From Kribbella capetownensis (GTDB taxonomy: Bacteria; Actinomycetota; Actinomycetes; Propionibacteriales; Kribbellaceae): a stretch of 64,000 nucleotides of DNA. Under the pieces are notes generated by a model. It was not told the origin of the DNA and made no database searches. It saw only the letters and a program-made list of their open reading frames with translations. This document shows, in pieces, positions 34,442-43,271 of the stretch; position 1 is the first letter of the stretch; each line of letters opens with the position of its first letter. The translations under genes and the position numbers were made by a program. The stretch spans positions 478,314-542,313 of the forward strand of contig NZ_SJKD01000007.1 of assembly GCF_004331485.1 (NCBI RefSeq), read 5' to 3'.

Positions 34442-35614
34442 ATGCACGTGATCATCTGCGGTGCCGGCATCGCGGGTCTGGCCCTGGCCCATCGCCTGGC
34501 CTCGCTCGGCCAGGACGTGACTGTGCTCGAACGCACGCCGGGTCCCCGCGCACAGGGCTACATGATCGACTTCTTCGGCCCGGGGTACGACGCGATGCGG
34601 GCGATGGGACTGCTGCCCGCGCTCGAAGAGGTCGCCTACCACGTCAGCGAGGCCGTCCTGGTCGACGAACACGGCCGCCGGCGCGGCGGGATCAGCCTCG
34701 GCCAGTTCGCCGAAGGCACTCTCCTCAGCGTGATGCGCCCCGATCTCGAGCGAGTACTTCGGGAGCACCTGCCGACGGCGGTCGACCTCCGGTACGACGC
34801 GACTCTGACAAGCATCACGCCAAGTCCCGACGGCGTGCAGGTCGGGCTGGCCGACGGTACGTCGCTCGACGCGGACGTCCTGATAGGTGCCGACGGCATC
34901 CATTCCACCGTGCGCCGGCTGGTCTTCGGACCGGAGACGTCGTACCTGCGGCAGCTCGGATTCCACACCGCGGCGTACACGTTCGAGGCGCCGCGCATCC
35001 ACGACGAGGTGAACGGGCGGTTCTGCCTGACCGACTCGATCGGCAGCCAGTTCGGTTTCTACTCGTTGCGGGATGGACGGGTGGCGTCGTTCGCCGTCCA
35101 CCGGACGGCGGATCCGTCGCTGCCGAAGGACCCGCGCGCCGCGATCAGGTCGGCCTACGCCGGTCTCGGGTGGGTCGTGCCGGAGGCGCTGGCATTGTGC
35201 CCGGACGTGGACCAGATCTACTACGACCAGGTCGCGCAGATCGTGATGCCGAGCTGGAGCAAGGGACGCGTCGCACTGGTCGGCGACTCGGCGTACGCGG
35301 TCTCGCTGCTGGCAGGGCAAGGTGCGTCGCTGGGCATCGCGGGCGCGTTCGTCCTTGCGGAGAAGCTGATCGGCGCTGCGACGATCGAGGCCGGACTGGC
35401 GGAGTACGAACGGATCTGGCGGCCACTGGCCGAGGAGAAGCAGAAGGTCGGCCGCTCGGCGGCACGCTGGTTCCTGCCGGAGTCCAAGACACAGCTCGTG
35501 ATGCGGCGGGGGCTGTTGCGAGTACTGCGGCTTCCGGTGATCAGCAAGCTGGCTCCGGCTGCGTTGGCGGGCAAGCCGACCACGCTGATCCAGGACCTGC
35601 AGCCGACCGGTTGA
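34442..35614 (+). CDS. FAD-dependent monooxygenase
   Basis: 390-residue group A flavoprotein hydroxylase. The FAD motif VIICGAGIAGLALAHRLA, the DG fingerprint IGADGIHSTVRRLVFG and the second FAD motif VALVGDSAYAVSLLAGQGASLGIAGA are present; GDSA replaces the usual GDAA, a mild change. The type resembles TetX-like or antibiotic-tailoring hydroxylases. It is co-transcribed with the TetR gene, which suggests a detoxifying role for an inducing aromatic compound. Its stop abuts the stop of the opposing sortase gene. Confidence 0.88.
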   Translation: MHVIICGAGIAGLALAHRLASLGQDVTVLERTPGPRAQGYMIDFFGPGYDAMRAMGLLPALEEVAYHVSEAVLVDEHGRRRGGISLGQFAEGTLLSVMRPDLERVLREHLPTAVDLRYDATLTSITPSPDGVQVGLADGTSLDADVLIGADGIHSTVRRLVFGPETSYLRQLGFHTAAYTFEAPRIHDEVNGRFCLTDSIGSQFGFYSLRDGRVASFAVHRTADPSLPKDPRAAIRSAYAGLGWVVPEALALCPDVDQIYYDQVAQIVMPSWSKGRVALVGDSAYAVSLLAGQGASLGIAGAFVLAEKLIGAATIEAGLAEYERIWRPLAEEKQKVGRSAARWFLPESKTQLVMRRGLLRVLRLPVISKLAPAALAGKPTTLIQDLQPTG

Positions 35615-36304
35615 TCACGCCTTGCGGGTGGCGACGAGAGTGCCGATCTTGTTGATGCGGTGCTCGGGGTTGCCGAGGTCGTCGGACCAGAAGTTGCCGG
35701 CGGCGTGGTCCTCCGGGGTGGCGCAGGTGGAGATCGTGATCATGGCGTGGGTCGGCTTGACGCCGGGGCGGCCCGGGACGGCGGCGTTCTGCTGAGCCTT
35801 CTCGGCCGGCTTCCGGAACGAGATCGTCATCGTCCGGTTCACCACGTAGTCGTACACCGTCCCGCCCACGGTGAGCAGGATGTGGTCGCCGTTCACCACC
35901 TCGGGCAACCGCGCGAACGGCTTCTCGTGGCTGGTCCGGTGCCCGGTCACGATGAAGTTGCCGATCTGCCCAGGGCCCACTCCACCCGCCGGCCCGCGTG
36001 GACTCGCCGCTGGGCCACGATCCTGGATCCGGGTCCCGGCGCGATCATCCGCCGTACCCGAGTAGGCGACGACCCGCACTCCCCGCACTCCGATCGCCGG
36101 AATCGCGAGGCCGACCACGCCGGAGACGGTCGGCTTCGGGGTCGGTGTCGGCTTCGGCGTCGGAGCTGGACTCTCGGCTGGGGTGGTGGGCGCGGCAGTA
36201 GGCCTGGCAGAGCGTGTCTGCGTAGGTGACGGCGCGCCGGTCGGCGCGACATCGCTGCACCCGACCAGCCCCGCGATCATCACCAGACCAACTGCCAGCC
36301 TCAC
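35615..36304 (-). CDS. Class E/F-type sortase with lipoprotein-like signal
   Basis: 229 residues. The N-terminus MRLAVGLVMIAGLVGCSD has a lipobox-like Cys16, then a Thr/Pro-rich spacer to about residue 60. The sortase domain has catalytic His122 (IVTGHRTSH), Cys194 (MITISTCATPE) and Arg216 (NPEHRINKIGTLV), all in the expected order. It would cleave and transfer sorted proteins at the cell surface, but no sortase substrate with LPxTG is encoded in the window. A lipid anchor instead of a membrane helix is unusual for sortases. Confidence 0.85.
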   Translation of the reverse strand: MRLAVGLVMIAGLVGCSDVAPTGAPSPTQTRSARPTAAPTTPAESPAPTPKPTPTPKPTVSGVVGLAIPAIGVRGVRVVAYSGTADDRAGTRIQDRGPAASPRGPAGGVGPGQIGNFIVTGHRTSHEKPFARLPEVVNGDHILLTVGGTVYDYVVNRTMTISFRKPAEKAQQNAAVPGRPGVKPTHAMITISTCATPEDHAAGNFWSDDLGNPEHRINKIGTLVATRKA

Positions 36305-36345
36305 CCTCTGACGGTAAGCGACCGCACCGAAAACCGCCCGAAAGT

Positions 36346-36873
36346 TCAGTCCAGCAACGTGAGCGTGGCAGGGCCGAGGCGGAGAATGCCGTCACTCAGC
36401 GGAGTAGTGCGAACCCCGCCGTGCCCGCGCAGAGCCTTCATAGCTCCAGGCGCCAGTACGACGTCCATCCACGCGCACGGATTGGCCGGCCGATAAGCCT
36501 GGAACTCCACCGCGCCCGCACCGGAGTCGATGCTGAACCGGCGACCCGGCGTGCCAGGGCGCGAGGCCAGGGTGTCGATTGGAAAGCCGCGCAGGACGAT
36601 ATTCCGGCGCATGAGGTGTGGGTCCGGCGGCTCCGGGAGCCCGAGGGTGCGGGCCAACTCGTCCAGCGAGGCCGCGTCCACGAAGGTGACCGCCGCGTTC
36701 CGGTGCACCTTCTGCCCGAAGTACCGGTCCCCCACGATGCCCAGCCCCGCGCGCACCTCGACCTCGGACCGGCTCACCGGCTCGGGATCCGGCCGCGGAC
36801 CGTCCTGCGGCCGGCCTTCGAACGCATGCAGCCGCGAGACCACGAGTGCGATGATCTCGACCGGGATGCCCAC
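36346..36873 (-). CDS. MOSC domain-containing protein
   Basis: 175 residues with one MOSC domain, related to the C-terminal domain of molybdenum cofactor sulfurase. Key features are AGLGIVGDRYFGQKVHRNAA, RRNIVLRGFPI and the putative sulfur-carrying Cys133 in RPANPCAWMDVV, then RGHGGVR. It probably handles a metal-sulfur cofactor or a molybdenum-linked reduction; the partner is unknown. It is 20 bp beyond the APH-like gene, on the same strand. Confidence 0.85.
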   Translation of the reverse strand: MGIPVEIIALVVSRLHAFEGRPQDGPRPDPEPVSRSEVEVRAGLGIVGDRYFGQKVHRNAAVTFVDAASLDELARTLGLPEPPDPHLMRRNIVLRGFPIDTLASRPGTPGRRFSIDSGAGAVEFQAYRPANPCAWMDVVLAPGAMKALRGHGGVRTTPLSDGILRLGPATLTLLD

Positions 36874-36892
36874 CCGGTCAACAGTACGGCGG

Positions 36893-37627
36893 TCAGCCCC
36901 AGGTCAGCGGATCGAGCATCCGGTGGAACTCCAGCCGGCGCTGGTCGGGATCCGGCAGGCCGTACGACGCCAGGAACGGCGCGGGATCGGCCGACCACTC
37001 GTCGTGAATCTGGATGGTCGCGAGTGCCAGGTCGATGTACCGGTCGGAGATCCCGAGCCGGCCGAGGTCGATCAGCCCGGTGACCTCCAGCGTCGACGGA
37101 TCGAAGATCACATTCGGCAGGCACAGGTCGCCGTGGCAAACGGCCAGCTCCTGCAGCGATTCGGCATAGGGGCGCTCGGCAACAACTCGCGCGAGCAACT
37201 CCGCCGGCTCGAGCTTGCGCCACTCGTCGGTCAGGAACGCCGGATTCACCGCACCCCGCCGTACGACGTCCTCCGCGAGCGCCACCACCGACGCGAGCGG
37301 ACGCTCGAACGGGCAGTCGGTGAGCGAATGCAACTCCCGCACCGCTCGCCCGAGGCCGGCCATCGCGCCCGCGTGGTCCTCGACAGCCAGCGAGTCCCCC
37401 GGTACGCCGGGCACGGCAGTCGTCATCAGGCACGCGCCATCCGCCGACTCGACCCAGTCCACGACGGCCGCGCTGGGAATCGCCGTTCCCGCGAGCCACT
37501 CGGCCCGGTCCCGTTCATCCCGCAGCTCAGGCACACCCTCCGGCGGACAGCATTTGGCGAAGACGTCACCCCGCCGGTACAGCGAGGTGTCGGACTCTCC
37601 GCCCTTCAGCGGTTCCCAGCCCTTCAA
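36893..37627 (-). CDS. Aminoglycoside phosphotransferase (APH(3')-like) kinase
   Basis: About 244 residues of the APH/protein-kinase-like fold. The catalytic loop AVCHGDLCLPNVIFD and metal motif VTGLIDLGRLGISDRYIDLALA are close to true APH(3') enzymes, and the N-terminal region SDTSLYRRGDVFAKC fits the ATP site. The natural start is TTG 37627, which overlaps the LacI stop as TTGA; the longer frame to 37669 would lie inside lacI. Resistance is possible but not shown; chromosomal members may act on other small molecules. Confidence 0.82.
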   Translation of the reverse strand: MKGWEPLKGGESDTSLYRRGDVFAKCCPPEGVPELRDERDRAEWLAGTAIPSAAVVDWVESADGACLMTTAVPGVPGDSLAVEDHAGAMAGLGRAVRELHSLTDCPFERPLASVVALAEDVVRRGAVNPAFLTDEWRKLEPAELLARVVAERPYAESLQELAVCHGDLCLPNVIFDPSTLEVTGLIDLGRLGISDRYIDLALATIQIHDEWSADPAPFLASYGLPDPDQRRLEFHRMLDPLTWG

Positions 37628-38634
37628 GCAGGAGCCACCTTCGACGAATCGCGGACGATGAGCTGCCACGGGAAGTCGAAGACCTCGCCGGGCGCACCCT
37701 CACGATCGGTCAGCCGCCCGACGATGATCCGGGCCAACGCTTGGTTGAACCCGACCGGCCCGACGGTCGACAGCGACGGATCCAGATGCTCACCCTCCGG
37801 CGTGTTCCCGACCCCGACCACGGCCAGATCCCGCGGTACGTCGATCCGGAGCCGATGCGCCGCGCGGACGGCGGCGATCGCGGCGAAGTCCGTCGTGCAG
37901 TAGATCGCGGTCGGTCGATCCGGCTTGCTCAGCAGGGCCATCGCGGCACGGTAGGCGCCCTCCGGGTGACGTTCGAAGATCTCGATGTCGTCCTCGCGGA
38001 TCGGTTTGCCGGCCGACCGCAGCGTGTTCAGGTACGCGTCGAAGCGAGCGAAGCCGGAGGTCCGCGAGGTGAGCGCGCCGACCCGGTCGTGGTGTTTCAG
38101 CAGGTGCTCGACGGCCAGGTGGCAGCGTGGCTCGGCGCCGGACCGGATCACGTCGAACCCGCGCGGTTCGAGCGTCTCGCTGAACGCCACGATCTGCACA
38201 CCCTGCGCGGCGAACGCCTCCAGTTCGGCGATCTGCTCCGGGTCCGCGTTGACGTTGTCGATGAAGATCACGTCCGGTGTCCGGTTCGACAGCACGGTCC
38301 GCCAGTCGCCGTCGGCCACGATCAGCGCCGTCTTCCCGTACGGGCCGACCGCTGTACTGACCGTGGCCGCGACCGCCTGTGACCACGGGTCGGCGAGCAC
38401 GCTCAGTGAGAGCAGGACCAGGTCCGACTTGCCGGTGCGGATCGCGCGGGCCGCGTCGTTGCGCCGGTAGCCGAGCCGGGTCGCGGCCTCCCGGACCCGG
38501 TCGGCGGTCGAGTCCTTGATGGTGTGGCTGCGATGCCGCCCGGACAGCACGTAGGACACGGTCGCGACCGAGACACCCGCTTCCTTCGCGACCATCCGCA
38601 GCGTCGGCCGGTCCTGCGTGCGCCCCATCGCCAT
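37624..38634 (-). CDS. LacI-family transcriptional repressor
   Basis: 336 residues. N-terminal helix-turn-helix PTLRMVAKEAGVSVATVSYVLSGRH, hinge with ARAIRTGKSDLVLLSL, then a periplasmic-binding-protein-like effector domain ending LARIIVGRLTDREGAPGEVFDFPWQLIVRDS. It lies 21 bp after the second permease gene and is part of the same minus-strand run, so it likely represses the sugar transporter operon through the AACGTT-centred site at 42160. Confidence 0.92.
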   Translation of the reverse strand: MAMGRTQDRPTLRMVAKEAGVSVATVSYVLSGRHRSHTIKDSTADRVREAATRLGYRRNDAARAIRTGKSDLVLLSLSVLADPWSQAVAATVSTAVGPYGKTALIVADGDWRTVLSNRTPDVIFIDNVNADPEQIAELEAFAAQGVQIVAFSETLEPRGFDVIRSGAEPRCHLAVEHLLKHHDRVGALTSRTSGFARFDAYLNTLRSAGKPIREDDIEIFERHPEGAYRAAMALLSKPDRPTAIYCTTDFAAIAAVRAAHRLRIDVPRDLAVVGVGNTPEGEHLDPSLSTVGPVGFNQALARIIVGRLTDREGAPGEVFDFPWQLIVRDSSKVAPA

Positions 38635-38655
38635 GCGTTCGATTCTCGCAGACCG

Positions 38656-39531
38656 TCAGCCTTTGACGGCTCCGGTGATGACGCCCTTGGTGAAGTGTCG
38701 CTGCAGGAACGGGTACAGCAGCACGATCGGCACCAGTGCGACCACCACCACGGCCATCTGCAGCGACTGCGGCTGCGGCAGCGGTTCCACCCCGAGTTGG
38801 TCCGCCGACAGCGACTTGCCCTGCAGTACGTACGTCCGCAGGATCACCTGGACCGGCCACTTCGAGGTGTCGTTGAGATACAGCAGCGCGTTGAAGAAGG
38901 CGTTCCAGAAGCCGACCGCGTAGAACAGCCCGACCACCGCGATCACCGCCTTCGACAGCGGCATCACGATCCGGCGCAGGATGGTGAAGTCGCTGGCGCC
39001 GTCGATCCGCGCGCTCTCCAGCAGTTCGCCCGGCACGTTCATGAAGAAGGTCCGCAGCACAACGAAGTTGAACGCACCCAGCGCGCCGGGAAGGATCAGC
39101 GACCACAGGCTGTCCAGCAGTCCGAGTTGCTTCACCACCAGGAACATCGGGATGATCCCCGGCGCGAACAGCAGCGTGAACAGCACCATCAGCAGCACCG
39201 GCCGCCCGAACAGCACCGGCCGGGACGTCGCGTAGGCCAAGGCGATTGTGACCGCGACGGCGATCGCCGTACCGACGACCGTGACGAACACGCTGACCAG
39301 GATCGCCCGTCCCATCAGCCCGCCGCTGAACAAGGTCTGGTACGCCTTGATCGTCGGATGCGACGGCCACAGGACGTACCCGCCGGCGTCGATGATGTCC
39401 TGATCGCTGGCCAGCGACGTGGAGATCACCACCAGGATCGGGATCACGATCACCAGCGCGAAGCCACCCAGGACGAGTGCCTTGATCGCCTGGTAGCCCG
39501 GCGACGGATTCTCTTTCCACACAGGTCTCAT
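38656..39531 (-). CDS. Carbohydrate ABC transporter permease (MalG type)
   Basis: 291 residues, six membrane helices. The EAA loop that docks the ATPase is ESARIDGASDFTILRRIVMPLSK. It resembles the LplC/YtcP branch. It overlaps the first permease gene by 4 bp. No ATP-binding subunit is in the operon, so a shared multi-sugar ATPase (MsiK type) elsewhere is expected. Confidence 0.92.
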   Translation of the reverse strand: MRPVWKENPSPGYQAIKALVLGGFALVIVIPILVVISTSLASDQDIIDAGGYVLWPSHPTIKAYQTLFSGGLMGRAILVSVFVTVVGTAIAVAVTIALAYATSRPVLFGRPVLLMVLFTLLFAPGIIPMFLVVKQLGLLDSLWSLILPGALGAFNFVVLRTFFMNVPGELLESARIDGASDFTILRRIVMPLSKAVIAVVGLFYAVGFWNAFFNALLYLNDTSKWPVQVILRTYVLQGKSLSADQLGVEPLPQPQSLQMAVVVVALVPIVLLYPFLQRHFTKGVITGAVKG

Positions 39532-40484
39532 GAGCGCCTCTGGAAGATCCCCGGCTCACCGAGCCGATGAGCGAGCGAGTTCGCACCCCACAAAAGCAAC
39601 GCACCGACAACGCCCTTGGCCAGGCCGGCCGCGGCTCCGCTGCTCCAGTCACCCCCGACGACGCCCGCGTAGTACGTGAAGGTGTCCAGTACTTCGGCCG
39701 CACCCGGGCCGACCGAATCGCGTTGCAGGATGAACTGCTCGAAGCCGACGCTCAGGATGTCGCCGATCCGCAAGATCAGCAGCAGCACGATGACGGTTCG
39801 CAGCGAGGGCAGGGTGATGTGCCAGAGCCGGCGCCAACGGCCGGCCCCGTCGGCCGCGGCCGCCTCGTACAGCGAGACGTCCACGGTGGTCAGCGCGGCC
39901 AGGAAGATGATCATCGCCCAGCCGGCGTCCTTCCAGATCAGCTGCGCGACCACCAGCAGCGGGAAGGTGTCGGGGTTGGTCATGAACGGGATCGGATCCA
40001 GCCCGGCCTGGCGGAGCAGGTTGTTCAGGAACCCCGCTCCACCGAGCGACTGCTGGAACAGCGTCACGACCAGCACCCAGGACAGGAAGTGCGGCAGGTA
40101 GGCGATGGTCTGGAACCAGCGCCGGACCCGGTTGCTGACCAGCGAGTCCACGATCAGCGCCAGCCCGATCGGGACCGGGAAGAACAGCAGCAGTTGCACC
40201 GCGGCCAGCACGAGCGTGTTGCGCAGCGCGTCCCAGAAGTCCGGGTTGTCGTAAAGATTGACGAAGTTCTGCAGGCCGTTCCACTCGCTGTGCATGATGC
40301 CGAGGTACGGCTGGAAGTCCTGGAACGCCACCACGTTGCCGAGCACCGGCAGGTAGAAGAACACCAGCAGGAACAGAACCCCGGGGATCATCAGCAGCAC
40401 CATCTGCCAGTCCCGCCGCCACTTCACCGCGAACGGCAGACCGCTCTTGACCCGCGTCGTCGAGGAGGCTCGTTTCAGCATCAC
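39528..40484 (-). CDS. Carbohydrate ABC transporter permease (MalF type)
   Basis: 318 residues, six membrane helices preceded by a basic cytoplasmic tail. The EAA loop is SLYEAAAADGAGRWRRLWHITLPSL. Segments such as FQDFQPYLGIMHSEWNGLQNF match the LplB/YteP group that works with large lipoprotein binding proteins. ATG 40484 abuts the stop of the binding-protein gene. Confidence 0.92.
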   Translation of the reverse strand: MMLKRASSTTRVKSGLPFAVKWRRDWQMVLLMIPGVLFLLVFFYLPVLGNVVAFQDFQPYLGIMHSEWNGLQNFVNLYDNPDFWDALRNTLVLAAVQLLLFFPVPIGLALIVDSLVSNRVRRWFQTIAYLPHFLSWVLVVTLFQQSLGGAGFLNNLLRQAGLDPIPFMTNPDTFPLLVVAQLIWKDAGWAMIIFLAALTTVDVSLYEAAAADGAGRWRRLWHITLPSLRTVIVLLLILRIGDILSVGFEQFILQRDSVGPGAAEVLDTFTYYAGVVGGDWSSGAAAGLAKGVVGALLLWGANSLAHRLGEPGIFQRRS

Positions 40485-42119
40485 TCAGGACCCGGTGACC
40501 GGCACGCTCGACGGCAGGACGGCGGCGAACTCGTCGCGCATCTTGTCGCCGCCGCCGTTCTTCCAGCGCTTGAGGGCTTCGTCGTACGCGTCCAGCGTCT
40601 GCCGGCCGGTGACGATGTCGACGATCGTGTCGCGGAACGCGGCGGTCAGCTTCGGTCCGACCTTGCTGCTGGTGTCGGAGTACGTGCCGGCGGTCGGGTT
40701 GCGCATCGCGTGCTCGAGCAGCTTCTGCTCGGTCGCGTAGATCTTCTTGGTGTCCTCGGGGAACGCCGGGTTGAAGATCACGCTCTCCGGCGCGGTCATG
40801 ATCTGCAGCGCACTGACCAGGCCCGGCCCCTGCTGCGTCCCGGCCTTCGTCAGCACGGGATTCTTCTGGCCGTCCAGCTGGTACTGCTGTCCCTCGACAC
40901 CGAAGTTCTTCTGCAGGTACTCCTTGGTGCCGAACGGCGCGGACAGGTAGTCCATCAGCGCGAGCAACTCGCGGATCCGGCCCTCGTCGGTCTTCTTGAA
41001 CGGCGTGAACCCGACGGTGCCGTAGCCCATGTCGTAGACCGGCTTGGCCTTGCCGTCGTGACCGAACGGGATCATCGTGTCGACGAACAGCGTCGGGTCC
41101 ATCGCCCGGAAGTCGGCGGTCGCCCGCGGGCCGACCGTCACCTGCGCGGCGATCTGGCCGTTCACGGTCTTCGGAGTCGCGTCGGCCAGGTTCAGGTCGG
41201 GGTAGAAGACCTTCGCGGCCCACAGCTTGGCGGCGTACTCGACCGCGGCCTTGTAGTTGTCGGTCTCGTACAGGTAGGTCAGCGAGCGATCCTGGTTCAC
41301 CCGCCAGCCGTTCGGAGCGCCGAACCACTCGCCGAACATGTGCAGCATATTGATGATCGCGGGCTCGAGCGCGTAGTTCGTGCCGTTGGTGAGCTCCTTG
41401 CACTTGGCAAAGAACTCGTCCGCCGTGCTGCACTGCAGACCGCCGACCTTCTGCCACGTGCGCGGGTTGCCCATCATCACCTGGCCGAACGGCGTGGACG
41501 GGATCGGCGCGCCCCAGATCTTGCCGTTCACCACCGCGGTCCGCCACGACGCCGGCTTCAGCGCGGCGAGGTTCGGGTACTCCAGCACGGCGTCACCCGA
41601 GAGGTACGTCGTCAGGTCCTGGAACTTGGCCTCCAGCATCGGGCCGATGTTCGGGATGCCCTGGTTCGGCGGCAACCACATCAGGTCCGGCAGCGAGTCG
41701 CTGGCCAGCAGCGTGGCGAACTTCTCCGGGTAGCCCGGGTCGGTGCCGATGGTGAGCCGCAACTCGGCACCGAGTGCGGAATTCAGCGACTGCCACATCG
41801 GGTTGCTGCCCATCGGCGGCGGAGGCGTCGCGAACGTCTCGGTCAGCGCGGTCACCGCGTTCTTCAGCGGCGGCGCCTTCACACTCGCGGTCGCGTCCGA
41901 CGGGAACCGCAGGAACCCGGGCTCGAGCCCCGACTCCGCGCCGGCCAGATCCGGCCGCACCCCCTCGAACGGCTTGTACGTCGGCAGTGCCAGGTCGCTC
42001 GAGGCCTTCGCACCACCGTTCGCCGTACCACCGTCACCACAGGCCGCGAGCGTGGGACCGGCGACAGCCGCCCCGACCACGGCACCGCCCAACTGCAGGA
42101 ATCGCCGACGACTGACCAT
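40485..42119 (-). CDS. Extracellular sugar-binding lipoprotein of an ABC transporter
   Basis: 544 residues, large for solute-binding proteins but normal for the LplA/YtcQ type. The signal MVSRRRFLQLGGAVVGAAV has a twin-arginine motif, and the lipobox LAAC gives a lipid-anchored mature protein. Later segments such as WRVNQDRSLTYLYETDNYKAAVEYAAKLW are typical of cluster with oligosaccharide binding. TTGGAGC precedes ATG 42119. First gene of the operon: binding protein, two permeases, LacI, APH-like kinase. Confidence 0.9.
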   Translation of the reverse strand: MVSRRRFLQLGGAVVGAAVAGPTLAACGDGGTANGGAKASSDLALPTYKPFEGVRPDLAGAESGLEPGFLRFPSDATASVKAPPLKNAVTALTETFATPPPPMGSNPMWQSLNSALGAELRLTIGTDPGYPEKFATLLASDSLPDLMWLPPNQGIPNIGPMLEAKFQDLTTYLSGDAVLEYPNLAALKPASWRTAVVNGKIWGAPIPSTPFGQVMMGNPRTWQKVGGLQCSTADEFFAKCKELTNGTNYALEPAIINMLHMFGEWFGAPNGWRVNQDRSLTYLYETDNYKAAVEYAAKLWAAKVFYPDLNLADATPKTVNGQIAAQVTVGPRATADFRAMDPTLFVDTMIPFGHDGKAKPVYDMGYGTVGFTPFKKTDEGRIRELLALMDYLSAPFGTKEYLQKNFGVEGQQYQLDGQKNPVLTKAGTQQGPGLVSALQIMTAPESVIFNPAFPEDTKKIYATEQKLLEHAMRNPTAGTYSDTSSKVGPKLTAAFRDTIVDIVTGRQTLDAYDEALKRWKNGGGDKMRDEFAAVLPSSVPVTGS

Positions 42120-42159
42120 AGCTGCTCCAAGTTCTGAAGAAGTGCTCACTAATGCACAC

Positions 42160-42170
42160 TTAAACGTTAA
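42160..42170. promoter_or_regulatory. LacI-type operator upstream of the sugar transporter
   Basis: TTAAACGTTAA is a near-palindrome with an AACGTT centre, the usual core of LacI-family sites. It is about 40 bp upstream of the binding-protein start, inside the probable promoter. Confidence 0.6.
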
Positions 42171-42224
42171 CCTGGACCGTAAACCCGCGCCACCCATCGA
42201 TGCAAGGCGTAAACCACGAAAAGA

Positions 42225-42261
42225 CCGGCGACCGCGGGACTCGAGAACCCGCGGCCGCCGG
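42225..42261 (-). terminator. Intrinsic terminator of the DUF11 gene
   Basis: CCGGCG-a-CCGCGGG pairs with CCCGCGG-c-CGCCGG, a 13-bp stem with one internal mismatch, followed on the minus strand by TCTTTTCG. It lies 22 bp past the stop at 42284. Confidence 0.8.
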
Positions 42262-42283
42262 CCGGATGTGACCTACCAGCTGA

Positions 42284-43141
42284 TCAGCAGCGCACCATCA
42301 GGCTGGTCAGTGCCGTGCAGGTCCGGCTGGCCTCGTCGTTGCCGGCCGCCGGGTCGTCCGGCGAGCTCGCCGTCCGCTCGGCGGTGGCGACCAGCTTCCC
42401 GATCGTGAGCAGGCCTGCGTCGGCCGCGAACGTCCGGGTCACACTCGCGCCACTGGCCAGCGAGCCCACATCACAGTTCACAGTCCGCGTCGTCCCCACT
42501 CGCGTGCAGCTGCCACCGGCGTACAGCAGCCGGTTCGGATACGTGCCGACCACGCGGACGTCGGTCGCCGCGGACGGACCGTTGTTCTTGATCGTGACCG
42601 TGTAGGTGATCCGCGAGATGAGCAGCGTCCGCACCGACGCGGTCATGCTGACCGCGATGTCGGCGTTCGTCGCGGCCGGCTCGATCGTCAGCGACGGCCC
42701 GTCCAGGATCTCGAACGCGTAGTTCTCCCCGATGAACTGGTGCTGGAGCTGGATGGTCCCGGCCGGAGCGTCGTCCTTCACCCGGAACGTCCAGTGCAGC
42801 GTCACGGACTCGCCGGCCTTCACCTCGTGGAACCCGCCGCGGACGCTGCTGCCCAGCGTGTCGCAGGCGTACGCCTCCGGGCACGCCACGATGTCGATCA
42901 GGCTCGGCAGCGACGCCGGCTCCTTGGCGTACAGTCCTGCCTTCGCACCGATGATGTCGAAGTCGCGGTCGTTGTTCAGAGTCTGAGTGATCGTGAAGGT
43001 CTGCCCCGGAGCCACCGAGGTCGTACCGACCGAGATCTCACTCGACGGCGGCGCGGCCGCCGCCACCTGGGCGCCGGTCACCAGCCCCGCCCCCACCAGC
43101 GCCGTGACCAGCGCAGCACGAATCGTCCTCAAAGCACGCAC
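42284..43141 (-). CDS. Secreted protein with DUF11-like domain
   Basis: 285 residues. The start GTG 43141 gives VRALRTIRAALVTALVGAGL, a Sec signal with cleavage after QVAAAA. The mature protein has two beta-sandwich regions; the second (DIAVSMTASVRTLLISRITY, then VTIKNNGPSAATDVRVVG) matches DUF11/CARDB-like repeats found in surface proteins. No LPxTG or anchor is visible at the C-terminus, so it is probably free or bound non-covalently. Function unknown. Confidence 0.72.
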   Translation of the reverse strand: MRALRTIRAALVTALVGAGLVTGAQVAAAAPPSSEISVGTTSVAPGQTFTITQTLNNDRDFDIIGAKAGLYAKEPASLPSLIDIVACPEAYACDTLGSSVRGGFHEVKAGESVTLHWTFRVKDDAPAGTIQLQHQFIGENYAFEILDGPSLTIEPAATNADIAVSMTASVRTLLISRITYTVTIKNNGPSAATDVRVVGTYPNRLLYAGGSCTRVGTTRTVNCDVGSLASGASVTRTFAADAGLLTIGKLVATAERTASSPDDPAAGNDEASRTCTALTSLMVRC

Positions 43142-43271
43142 AGTAAAGCCCCCCACTCCAATGAACCCCAGACATGCTTCTGCCCCCACAGAACCGCCGA
43201 CGGCGGTGAGAAGAGTATGGAGTCCTTTCGGGGCCTCGCACAACCACTGAGCGCTACCATCCGTCCCGGAC

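Noticed and set aside
39567..42137. 856-codon plus-strand open frame opposite the sugar transporter
   Set aside because: Antisense of the permease and binding-protein genes; composition is Arg/Gln/Val-rich and lacks motifs.
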